A stretch of 6,456 nt of DNA from contig USCC01000114.1 in NCBI GenBank assembly GCA_900553035.1, positions 1 to 6,456 on the forward strand, written 5' to 3'. Below, one piece after another: positions 1-5,231 of the stretch. The DNA is from an uncultured Rhodospirillaceae bacterium (lineage in GTDB: Bacteria; Pseudomonadota; Alphaproteobacteria; CAAGCB01; CAG-977). Positions within the stretch are counted from its first letter, which is position 1. Each line of letters starts with the position of its first letter. The translations under genes and the position numbers were made by a program. A model generated the notes under the pieces. The model worked only from the letters and a program-made list of their open reading frames with translations, was not told the origin of the DNA and searched no databases.

Positions 1-1
1 T

Positions 2-241
2 TTTGCCACTTGGATCCCAGCGGAGAAATCCTGGGACGGAGTGGGTTTCTGTAATTTCGCAGCAATCGAGTTTCAGGAAGAAATCTGCCTCCGCGGCGGA
101 GGAGAATGGAAAGAAACAGGGATCTTTTTCAAAGAGCATGAATGTGATTTTTCATCTTACTGTATAAGCCACGGAATGCCGCCGTATAAACAGCGCTTCA
201 GTAAAAAAGAACAGGCGATCCTCCAGGGAAAAGACATGTAA
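2..241 (+). CDS. Cys-rich protein, C-terminal part (5'-truncated by window edge), tandem paralogue of 268-744
   Basis: The frame is open from the first bases of the window to a TAA at 239-241, giving 79 visible residues, so the true start lies outside the window. A GTG at 41 is only an internal valine codon: residues upstream of it (FATWIPAE) match the neighbouring gene equally well. I count about 66 of 79 residues identical to the C-terminal half of that neighbour, and all four Cys of this half are conserved, as are the blocks GGEWKETGIF, ECDFSSYCISHGMPPYKQR and FSKKEQAIL. The missing N-terminus therefore probably carries the membrane helix seen in the neighbour. The stop lies 26 nt before the next start, so the two are likely co-transcribed. 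I recognise no family. Conserved paired Cys suggest a disulfide-bonded extracytoplasmic domain, which is inference. Confidence 0.75.
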   Translation, partial: FATWIPAEKSWDGVGFCNFAAIEFQEEICLRGGGEWKETGIFFKEHECDFSSYCISHGMPPYKQRFSKKEQAILQGKDM

Positions 242-267
242 GATTGCATATGCGAAAGGGATTAAAA

Positions 268-744
268 ATGTGGGAGTGGCTGAGAAAAAACTGGTGGAAG
301 CTTCCGTTTGCGGCGGTATTCATTTTTCTATCGTTTATGATCACGTGCTTCTTGTATTATGATAAAATCTCTTCGGACTATCTCTGTTATGAATCGGATG
401 CCTGCAATGAAGGGAAAACCATAAAAAAGTGCGGCCGCTGTGGCGAAGTCGAAGAATGCACCATCACGCAGGATACATGCGAGAACCTCTTTTTTGCCAC
501 CTGGATCCCGGCGGAGCAATCCTGGCGCGGTGTTGGTTCCTGTTATTTCGCAGCACTCGAGTCTGAGGAAGAAAACTGCCTCCGCAGCGGAGGAGAATGG
601 AAAGAAACAGGAATATTTCTCAAAGTGAATGAATGTGATTTTTCATCTTACTGTATAAGCCACGGAATGCCGCCGTATAAGCAGCGCTATAAACAGCGCT
701 TCAGTAAAAAGGAACAGGCAATCCTCAAGGGAAAAGACATGTAA
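268..744 (+). CDS. Small membrane-anchored Cys-rich protein of unknown function (complete paralogue)
   Basis: This 158-residue protein has a basic, Trp-rich N-terminus (MWEWLRKNWWK), one hydrophobic helix at about residues 12-31, then a hydrophilic region. The positive N-terminus predicts an N-in orientation with the rest in the periplasm or outside. The helix could be an anchor or an uncleaved signal. The outer part has ten Cys, at 40, 46, 55, 58, 64, 71, 92, 104, 123 and 129. The first six form a cluster that includes KCGRC, and the last four are conserved in the upstream copy. The ATG at 268 is preferred because AAAGGGA lies about 7 nt upstream. In-frame TTG 244 and ATG 250 lack a comparable site and would only add up to eight residues. 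Odd point: YKQR is repeated back to back (residues 137-144), absent in the other copy. The family is not recognised. Disulfide bonding is more likely than zinc binding if the domain is exported. Confidence 0.8.
   Translation: MWEWLRKNWWKLPFAAVFIFLSFMITCFLYYDKISSDYLCYESDACNEGKTIKKCGRCGEVEECTITQDTCENLFFATWIPAEQSWRGVGSCYFAALESEEENCLRSGGEWKETGIFLKVNECDFSSYCISHGMPPYKQRYKQRFSKKEQAILKGKDM
676..699 (+). repeat. 12-bp in-frame tandem repeat
   Basis: TATAAGCAGCGC (676-687) is followed directly by TATAAACAGCGC (688-699), differing at one base. It encodes YKQR twice. The upstream paralogue has a single copy, so this is a slippage-type insertion that preserves the reading frame. Confidence 0.9.
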
Positions 745-850
745 GAGTGGATGGGCTGTTCCGCATGGTGCAAAAGCCCCGGAAGGAAGCCGTACAGGCA
801 TGAGTTACAGGAGAGGCGGCCGCAGAGAGGCTTGCCGTATTTCGGAAAAA

Positions 851-856
851 AGGAGG
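851..856 (+). promoter_or_regulatory. Strong Shine-Dalgarno that fixes the GTG start of the kinase gene
   Basis: AGGAGG lies 5 nt before GTG 862, within an A-rich stretch. It is the best ribosome-binding site in the left part of the window and argues against the longer in-frame reading from ATG 751. The first residues after the GTG run straight into the first beta strand and P-loop, as expected for this fold. Confidence 0.75.
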
Positions 857-861
857 GAATT

Positions 862-1446
862 GTGATTTTGTTAATCGCCGGAGCCTCACATACGGGCAAA
901 ACGCTCGCGGCGCAGAAGCTGATTGAACAATACCGTTATCCCTGTCTGTCCCTGGATCACCTGAAGATGGGCCTTATCCGGAGCGGGATCTGTTCTCTGA
1001 CGCCCGAAAGCGATGAGCGCGAATTGACGCCTTACCTTTGGAATATTGCCCGGGAAATCATTAAAACGGCGGTTGAAAATCAACAGAACCTGATTATTGA
1101 AGGCTGTTACATCCCGTTTGACTGGAAAAAGGATTTTGAAAGCCGTTATCAGCCTCACATTCACGCGCTCTGGCTGATATTCAGCCCGGAATATATCCGC
1201 CGCTTTTACAAAAACATCCGAAAATATGCGCATATTATTGAAACCCGTTTAACGGATCATACGGATGCGCCCGAAATAATGATAGAGGAAAACAGCTATA
1301 ATCTGCATATGTGCCGGGTGCACGGGTGTTCTTACCTGCGGATGGATGAAAAATATGACCTCTCGGCGGTCGAACATTTTCCGCAGACGCCCGAAAATGT
1401 TTCCGGAATTAAAGAAAACCTTGACTCAGGTTCGGAAAACAGGTAA
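862..1446 (+). CDS. P-loop kinase-like protein (zeta-toxin/AAA_33-type NTPase), substrate unknown
   Basis: The 194-residue protein opens with a hydrophobic strand and a Walker A motif, GASHTGKT (residues 7-14). This is the layout of small nucleotide- or metabolite-kinases rather than AAA machines. A second strand, NLIIEGCYIPFDW (about 76-88), matches the substrate-binding strand with an EG pair. An Arg/Lys-rich stretch at 113-129 (RRFYKNIRKYAHIIETR) could be the lid. From memory, similar proteins starting with the same GASHTGKT strand occur in gut Firmicutes and are often labelled 2-phosphoglycerate kinase or adenylate kinase. The true substrate is not known and I do not assign one. It follows the Cys-rich gene pair by 117 nt on the same strand. 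No toxin/antitoxin partner is evident. Its AT-richer codon choice compared with ffh would fit acquisition by transfer, which is unproven. Confidence 0.75.
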   Translation: MILLIAGASHTGKTLAAQKLIEQYRYPCLSLDHLKMGLIRSGICSLTPESDERELTPYLWNIAREIIKTAVENQQNLIIEGCYIPFDWKKDFESRYQPHIHALWLIFSPEYIRRFYKNIRKYAHIIETRLTDHTDAPEIMIEENSYNLHMCRVHGCSYLRMDEKYDLSAVEHFPQTPENVSGIKENLDSGSENR

Positions 1447-1449
1447 AAA
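1421..1449 (+). promoter_or_regulatory. Candidate sigma70-type promoter for the ffh operon
   Basis: TTGACT (1421-1426) is spaced 17 nt from TAAAAA (1444-1449), overlapping the 3' end of the kinase gene. The -35 box matches five of six consensus bases, the -10 box only four. It would give a leader of about 110 nt before ffh. TATATT at 1534-1539 is a better -10 but has no recognisable -35. Neither is certain. Confidence 0.3.
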
Positions 1450-1463
1450 GCATCTGATTTCGT

Positions 1464-1524
1464 AAAGGTTTATACCTTTGTCTCTACGGAGATCCGCCAG
1501 TCAGCGAAGATACGCCCACTGGCG
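1464..1524 (+). other. Cluster of three short stem-loops in the gene-free stretch before ffh
   Basis: Three inverted repeats follow each other. AAAGGT/ACCTTT (1464-1469 and 1474-1479) has a 4-nt loop. GTCTC/GAGAT (1480-1484 and 1489-1493, one G-T pair) closes a TACG tetraloop, a stable cUNCGg-type loop in RNA. CGCCAGT/ACTGGCG (1495-1501 and 1518-1524) has a 16-nt loop. None is followed by a T-run, so this is not a standard intrinsic terminator. It could be 5' leader structure of the ffh mRNA or an operator. The stems are short and chance is possible. I see nothing else in 1447-1569. Confidence 0.4.
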
Positions 1525-1569
1525 CTCTATTCGTATATTCAGGGGATTTAACCGCAAAAGGATGGATGA

Positions 1570-2964
1570 ATGTTTGATACACTGGCCGAAAAATTAGGCG
1601 GAATTTTCGACCGTCTGTCGCATCGCGGCGCTTTGAGCGAAGCCCACGTTGATGAAGCCATGCGTGAAATCCGCATTGCTCTTCTGGAAGCGGACGTCGC
1701 CCTTCCGGTTGTCCGGGACTTTATTGAAAAAGTCCGCGAACAGGCCGTCGGACAGAAAGTAATCAAATCCGTCACGCCGTCCCAGATGGTTGTCAAGATT
1801 GTCAATGACGCTCTGGTCGAAATGCTCGGGACGGAAAATGCCGCGCTGGATCTGGCGGCGGAACCGCCCGTTCCCGTCCTGATGGTCGGGCTTCAGGGGT
1901 CGGGCAAAACGACAACTTCCGGTAAACTGGCTCTCCGTTTGAAAAAAGAGAAGAAGCGTGTGCTTCTGGCGTCTCTGGACATTTACCGCCCGGCGGCGCA
2001 GGAACAGCTGGCTCAGATCGGTCGGCAGATTGAAGTCGACGTCCTGCCGGTCATTATCGGAGAAAAGCCCCGGGCAATTGCCCCGCGTGCCATGACCGAG
2101 GCGAAAAAGGGCGGCTATGACGTTGTGATTCTCGATACGGCCGGGCGTTTGCACATTGACTTGGACATGATGGCCGAAGTCGCCGACGTCCGCTCTTTGG
2201 TGCAGCCGAAGGAAACAATTCTGGTCGTGGATGCTCTGGCCGGTCAGGACGCTGTCAACATTGCGCGTGAATTTAACGAAAAAATCGGCGTGACGGGGAT
2301 TGTTCTGACCCGTATTGACGGCGATTCCCGCGGCGGTGCGGCTCTGTCCATGCGCGCGGTAACGGGGCGTCCGATTAAATTCCTGGGCGCCGGCGAAAAG
2401 ATGGAGGCTCTGGAGCCGTTCCATCCCGACCGTCTGGCCGGGCGCATTTTAGGCATGGGCGACGTTGTTTCCCTGGTGGAGACCGCCGCTGAGAAAATGG
2501 ATAAGGACGAAGCGGAACGCGTGGCCAAACGCATGATGGAAGGCCGCTTTGACCTCAATGACCTGTTGTCGCAACTGCGTCAGATGCAGAAAATGGGCGA
2601 TTTGAAAGGCCTGCTTGGTATGTTGCCGGGCGTGGCAAAGATGAAAGCCCAGCTGGATGCGGCGAAAATTGACAACAGCGTTTTTAAACGGCAGGAGGCG
2701 ATCATTCTTTCCATGACGCCTCGCGAACGCCGTAATCCCGATCTGATCAAGGCGTCGCGCAAAAAGCGCATTGCCAACGGTTCCGGCGTGACGGTGCAGG
2801 AAGTCAACAAGCTTCTGAAACAGTACGAGCAGGTGGCCGAAGTGATGAAACGGATGAAAAAAATGGGAAAACGAGGTCTGTTCGGCGGTCTGCCCGGCGG
2901 CTTCGGCGGCGGAATGAGCGGTTTCGGGGGCGGCATGCCTCCGTTCGGCGGTTTTCCGTCTTAA
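1570..2964 (+). CDS. ffh: Signal recognition particle protein Ffh (SRP54 GTPase)
   Basis: Ffh binds 4.5S/SRP RNA and signal sequences on nascent chains, and docks on FtsY to deliver inner-membrane proteins to the translocon. The 464 residues are a normal length. The N domain contains ALLEADV (37-43). The G domain has GLQGSGKTT (107-115), DIYRPAA (137-143), DTAGR (189-193), TRID (247-250) and GDSRGG (251-256). The Arg in TRID instead of the TKxD Lys is, as I recall, usual in alphaproteobacteria. The M domain (about 325-430) has the SRP-RNA-binding motif SRKKRIANGSG (396-406) and a basic helix rich in Met and Lys. The tail (about 433-464) is Gly/Phe-rich. The start at 1570 has AAAAGGA 7 nt upstream and matches the family N-terminus MFDxLxxxL. 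It is the first gene of the core operon. Confidence 0.98.
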   Translation: MFDTLAEKLGGIFDRLSHRGALSEAHVDEAMREIRIALLEADVALPVVRDFIEKVREQAVGQKVIKSVTPSQMVVKIVNDALVEMLGTENAALDLAAEPPVPVLMVGLQGSGKTTTSGKLALRLKKEKKRVLLASLDIYRPAAQEQLAQIGRQIEVDVLPVIIGEKPRAIAPRAMTEAKKGGYDVVILDTAGRLHIDLDMMAEVADVRSLVQPKETILVVDALAGQDAVNIAREFNEKIGVTGIVLTRIDGDSRGGAALSMRAVTGRPIKFLGAGEKMEALEPFHPDRLAGRILGMGDVVSLVETAAEKMDKDEAERVAKRMMEGRFDLNDLLSQLRQMQKMGDLKGLLGMLPGVAKMKAQLDAAKIDNSVFKRQEAIILSMTPRERRNPDLIKASRKKRIANGSGVTVQEVNKLLKQYEQVAEVMKRMKKMGKRGLFGGLPGGFGGGMSGFGGGMPPFGGFPS

Positions 2965-2998
2965 TGCAGATTTTTAATTTAAGTGAGGTACAAAAAAA

Positions 2999-3379
2999 AT
3001 GTCAGTACGTATTAGACTTGCCCGCGGCGGTTCAAAGGGAGCTCCCTTCCATAAGATCGTCGTGGCGGATCAGCGCTCTCCGCGCGACGGCCGTTTCATT
3101 GAACGCGTCGGTTCCTACAACCCGCTTCTGCCCCAGGATCACGCCGAGCGCGTCGTCGTCAAGGCAGATCGCGTGAAATACTGGCTGGGCGTTGGCGCAC
3201 AGCCGACGGAGCGTGTCGCCCGCCTGCTGTCGAAGCTGGGTCTGTGCGAAGCGCCGGTAATTACGGTGAAGCCGAACAAGTCTGCGCCGAAGGCGAAGGC
3301 TCAGGAACGCGCCAAAGCAAAGGCCGAAGCCGCTGCCGCGAAAGCTGCCGCTGCTGCCGAAGCGCCGGTTGAAGCTTAA
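2999..3379 (+). CDS. rpsP: 30S ribosomal protein S16
   Basis: S16 is an early-binding small-subunit protein that stabilises the 5' and central domains of 16S rRNA. The N-terminal 80 residues carry the family signature: MSVRIRLARGG (1-11), VVADQRSPRDGRFIERVGSYNP (21-42) and KYWLGVGAQPTERVARLL (60-77). At 126 residues it is longer than the 82-residue E. coli protein. The extra 45 or so residues are a low-complexity Lys/Ala/Glu tail, common in alphaproteobacterial S16 and probably disordered. The start at ATG 2999 has GAGG about 10 nt upstream. The gap after ffh is 34 nt. Confidence 0.97.
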   Translation: MSVRIRLARGGSKGAPFHKIVVADQRSPRDGRFIERVGSYNPLLPQDHAERVVVKADRVKYWLGVGAQPTERVARLLSKLGLCEAPVITVKPNKSAPKAKAQERAKAKAEAAAAKAAAAAEAPVEA

Positions 3380-3401
3380 TTCCTGACAAGAGGTTCGGAC
3401 A

Positions 3402-3980
3402 ATGACGGCCGATGTACGTGACGAAAAAATCTGTGTGGGGGTGATTACCTCCGCCCACGGCGTCCGCGGCCATGTCAAAGTCAGAAGTTTTACCGCGTAC
3501 GCCCCGGATTTCGCGGCGTACGGAGACCTGAAGGATGCATCCGGCACACATTCCTATGCCGTGAAAATCGTCGGTGAGCTTAAGGATCAGTTTCTGGTCG
3601 GCATCAACGGCATCAACGACAGGAATGCCGCCGAACAGCTGCGCGGTGTCAAACTGTATATCGAACGCAGCCGATTGCCGGAAACGGCGGAAGACGAGTT
3701 TTACTATGCCGATCTGATCGGTATGACGGTTGAAACGCCGCAAGGTGAAACAATCGGTTCCGTAGCGGCGGTTTATAATTTCGGCGCGGGTGACGTGCTT
3801 GAGGTGAAAAGACCGGATTCCTCGACGGAATTCGTTTCCTTCACCCGTCAGACGGTTCCTGCCGTCGATGTCGAAAGCCGCGTTCTGACGGTATGCATGC
3901 CGGAAACGGTCGAGGCAAAACCCGGACGCTCCGGTTCCGAAAGCCGGGAAAGCGTTCAAAAGCCGGGCTGTGAAGAATGA
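3402..3980 (+). CDS. rimM: Ribosome maturation factor RimM
   Basis: RimM binds S19 in the 30S head and promotes late 16S rRNA processing and assembly. The 192-residue product has the N-terminal RimM beta-barrel with GVITSAHGVRGHVKV (13-27), then a PRC-barrel beginning EFYYADLIGMTV (99-110) and containing NFGAGDVLEV (126-135) and VSFTRQTVPAVDV (145-157). About 25 residues after VLTVCMPE are polar, low-complexity and not typical of the core fold. The start at ATG 3402 has AAGAGG 8 nt upstream. The stop TGA overlaps the trmD start (ATGA at 3977-3980), which suggests translational coupling. Confidence 0.96.
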   Translation: MTADVRDEKICVGVITSAHGVRGHVKVRSFTAYAPDFAAYGDLKDASGTHSYAVKIVGELKDQFLVGINGINDRNAAEQLRGVKLYIERSRLPETAEDEFYYADLIGMTVETPQGETIGSVAAVYNFGAGDVLEVKRPDSSTEFVSFTRQTVPAVDVESRVLTVCMPETVEAKPGRSGSESRESVQKPGCEE

Positions 3981-4696
3981 TGGAAACACCTTTTTTCACG
4001 GTCAACGTTCTGACCCTTTTCCCTGAAATGTTCCCGGGGTTCCTCGGATGTTCATTGGCAGGGAAGGCTCTGGAGGACGGGGTGTGGAAGCTGAATGTGA
4101 CAAACATTCGGGATTTCGCCCTTGACCGCCATCGGACGGTGGACGATACCCCGTTCGGCGGAGGAGCCGGAATGGTCATGCGTCCCGACGTGCTGGGCCG
4201 GGCTGTGGAAGCCGTGCACACACCGGGGACAAGGTTGATTTATTTTTCACCGCGCGGGCGTGTCGTCACGCAGGCGCTGGTGCAGGAGCTGGCGGCGGAA
4301 CGGGAAATAACCTTTCTGTGCGGCCGGTTTGAAGGAATAGATCAGCGCGTGCTGGAGGCTTATCCGTTTGAGGAAGTCAGCTTGGGCGACTTCGTTCTTT
4401 CGGGCGGCGAACCGGCGGCTTTGACGGTGACGGACGCTGTTGTGCGCCTGTTGCCGGGAGTGATGGGTTGTCGGGAATCTCTTGAAGAAGAAAGTTTCAG
4501 CGACGGTTTGCTGGAATATCCCCATTATACGCGTCCGCAGATTTGGAACGGGCGCGCGGTGCCGGAAATACTTGTTTCCGGGCATCACGAGCGGGTCGCC
4601 GAATGGCGCAAAGCTCAATCGGAAGAATTAACCAGAATGCGGCGTCCCGATTTGTGGAATGCATATCAGGAAACCGCAGCAAAGCGAGAGGATTAA
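3977..4696 (+). CDS. trmD: tRNA (guanine-37-N1)-methyltransferase TrmD
   Basis: TrmD transfers a methyl group from S-adenosylmethionine to N1 of G37 next to the anticodon, preventing +1 frameshifts. It acts as a SPOUT-fold homodimer with a trefoil knot. The 239 residues have FGGGAGMVM (60-68), SPRG (91-94), the knot segments LCGRFEGIDQR (114-124) and SLGDFVLSGGEPAA (135-148), and FSDGLLEYPHYTRP (174-187), whose Asp 176 aligns with the catalytic Asp of characterised TrmD. GHHERVAEWR (202-211) and RRPDLW (222-227) complete the C-terminal tRNA-binding part. Two Met codons are adjacent (ATGATG, 3977-3982). The first overlaps the rimM stop; the second would give 238 residues. All motifs are intact, so it is expected to be active. 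Confidence 0.97.
   Translation: MMETPFFTVNVLTLFPEMFPGFLGCSLAGKALEDGVWKLNVTNIRDFALDRHRTVDDTPFGGGAGMVMRPDVLGRAVEAVHTPGTRLIYFSPRGRVVTQALVQELAAEREITFLCGRFEGIDQRVLEAYPFEEVSLGDFVLSGGEPAALTVTDAVVRLLPGVMGCRESLEEESFSDGLLEYPHYTRPQIWNGRAVPEILVSGHHERVAEWRKAQSEELTRMRRPDLWNAYQETAAKRED
4686..4692 (+). promoter_or_regulatory. Shine-Dalgarno deciding the rplS start
   Basis: GAGAGGA lies 8 nt before ATG 4701, inside the last codons of trmD. It selects ATG 4701 over an in-frame ATG at 4659, which would add 14 residues unlike any L19 and overlap trmD by 38 nt. Confidence 0.8.
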
Positions 4697-4700
4697 ACTC

Positions 4701-5069
4701 ATGGATTTGATTAAGACGCTCGAAAAAGAGCAGATGGAAAAATTGGGCGCCAAGGGCGAACTTCCCGATTTCAAGGCGGGCGATACGGTCCGCGTTCATG
4801 CCAAGGTGGTCGAAGGCGAACGTGAACGCATTCAGGTATATGAAGGCGTCTGCATTGCCCGTAAGAACGACGGCCTGAATTCGACTTTTACGGTTCGCAA
4901 GATTTCATTCGGTGAAGGCGTGGAACGCGTATTCCCCGTTTATTCCCCGAATGTCGCCAAGGTCGAAGTGACCCGCCGCGGTAAAGTCCGCCGTGCGAAG
5001 CTGTATTACCTCCGCAGCCTGCGCGGTAAAGCCGCCCGTATTGCCGAAGTTTCCGACAGCGCGAAATAA
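4701..5069 (+). CDS. rplS: 50S ribosomal protein L19
   Basis: L19 lies at the 30S-50S interface and contributes to bridges with 16S rRNA. The 122-residue product from ATG 4701 has the expected layout: an N-terminal helix (MDLIKTLEKEQ), PDFKAGDTVRVHAKVVEGERERIQ in the first barrel strands (22-45), then YEGVCIAR (47-54), FTVRKISFGEGVERVFPVYSP (63-83) and the basic end RRAKLYYLRSLRGKAARI (97-114). Length is normal for the family. It starts 4 nt after the trmD stop and is the last gene of the core block. The stop codon touches the base of a long hairpin starting at 5070. Confidence 0.97.
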   Translation: MDLIKTLEKEQMEKLGAKGELPDFKAGDTVRVHAKVVEGERERIQVYEGVCIARKNDGLNSTFTVRKISFGEGVERVFPVYSPNVAKVEVTRRGKVRRAKLYYLRSLRGKAARIAEVSDSAK

Positions 5070-5144
5070 GTTCCGGATGACCTCTTGCTGAAGAACGGCC
5101 GTCCTCCTGACACGGAGGGTCGGCCGTTCGGCAGGGGCCGGAAC
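5070..5144 (+). other. 75-nt long imperfect hairpin directly after the rplS stop codon
   Basis: Nested inverted repeats fold the stretch into one long stem: GTTCCGG (5070-5076) with CCGGAAC (5138-5144), CCTC (5081-5084) with GGGG (5134-5137, one wobble), TGCT (5086-5089) with GGCA (5130-5133, one wobble), GAACGGCCG (5093-5101) with CGGCCGTTC (5121-5129), and CCTCC (5103-5107) with GGAGG (5114-5118), leaving the loop TGACAC. That is about 30 pairs with small bulges. There is no T-run right behind it, so on its own it is not a standard terminator. Possible roles are 3'-end stabilisation of the ribosomal mRNA, part of an attenuator, or a dispersed palindromic repeat. The sequence alone cannot separate these. 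Confidence 0.65.
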
Positions 5145-5164
5145 GTCGCGTTCGGAAAGTTTTT
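5138..5164 (+). terminator. Possible alternative terminator hairpin, mutually exclusive with the outer stem of 5070-5144
   Basis: GAACG (5141-5145) pairs with CGTTC (5149-5153) over a 3-nt loop, and CC (5138-5139) can pair with GG (5154-5155) around a bulged G. TTTTT (5160-5164) follows 4 nt later. The left arm uses the same CCGGAAC that closes the long hairpin, so only one of the two can form. The stem is short and the T-run is offset, so its strength is doubtful. Confidence 0.35.
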
Positions 5165-5170
5165 ATTGTC

Positions 5171-5209
5171 CCTCGATGCCGTCACGACGGACTCGGGGTT
5201 TTGTTGTTG
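5171..5209 (+). terminator. Intrinsic terminator-like hairpin with T-rich tail, 23 nt before asd
   Basis: CCTCGA (5171-5176) pairs with TCGGGG (5193-5198, one wobble). After a 2x2 internal loop, CCGT (5179-5182) pairs with ACGG (5187-5190) around CACG. The tail is TTTTGTTGTTG (5199-5209). It probably ends the ffh-rplS transcript. Because it sits so close to asd and no clear promoter follows it, it could also act as an attenuator in an asd leader. Confidence 0.6.
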
Positions 5210-5231
5210 AATTCAAAATCAGGAGAACAGG

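Larger units (their letters stand above)
2..744 (+). repeat. Tandem gene duplication (units 1-241 and 492-744)
   Basis: Positions 1-241 align with 492-744 through the shared stop codon. Apart from one 12-nt insertion in the second unit I count about 23 differences over 240 nt, roughly 90% identity. About 14 of these change the amino acid and 9 are silent. A run of about 50 nt around GATTTTTCATCTTACTG is identical. Similarity ends right after TAAG, so the copied unit probably ended at the gene's 3' end. The array may continue to the left of the window. Confidence 0.9.

Noticed and set aside
430..450. KCGRC as a zinc ribbon in the Cys-rich protein
   Set aside because: It lies after a membrane helix on the predicted outer side, in a ten-Cys region. 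A single CxxC does not make a zinc site.
44..744. The repeated blocks as a CRISPR or phase-variation array
   Set aside because: They are two coding paralogues of about 240 nt without spacers. There are no regular short repeats.
751..861. In-frame extension of the kinase gene to ATG 751 (37 more residues)
   Set aside because: AGGAGG sits 5 nt before GTG 862, the P-loop strand begins right there, and the extension resembles no kinase N-terminus. ATG 751 lacks a good ribosome-binding site.
1594..2424. 276-codon open frame on the minus strand inside ffh
   Set aside because: It lies antisense to unmistakable Ffh motifs. Its residues have no domain pattern and it is a codon-bias shadow.
3261..3989. 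242-codon minus-strand frame across rpsP and rimM
   Set aside because: It is antisense to two well-supported genes, shows no motifs, and has no ribosome-binding site.
4659..4700. Upstream ATG 4659 as the rplS start
   Set aside because: It would add 14 residues foreign to L19. GAGAGGA is correctly spaced for ATG 4701.
5070..5231. Lysine riboswitch upstream of asd
   Set aside because: The stretch consists of long hairpins and terminator-like stems. I cannot find the multi-helix core of that riboswitch, and it is rarely expected in alphaproteobacteria.
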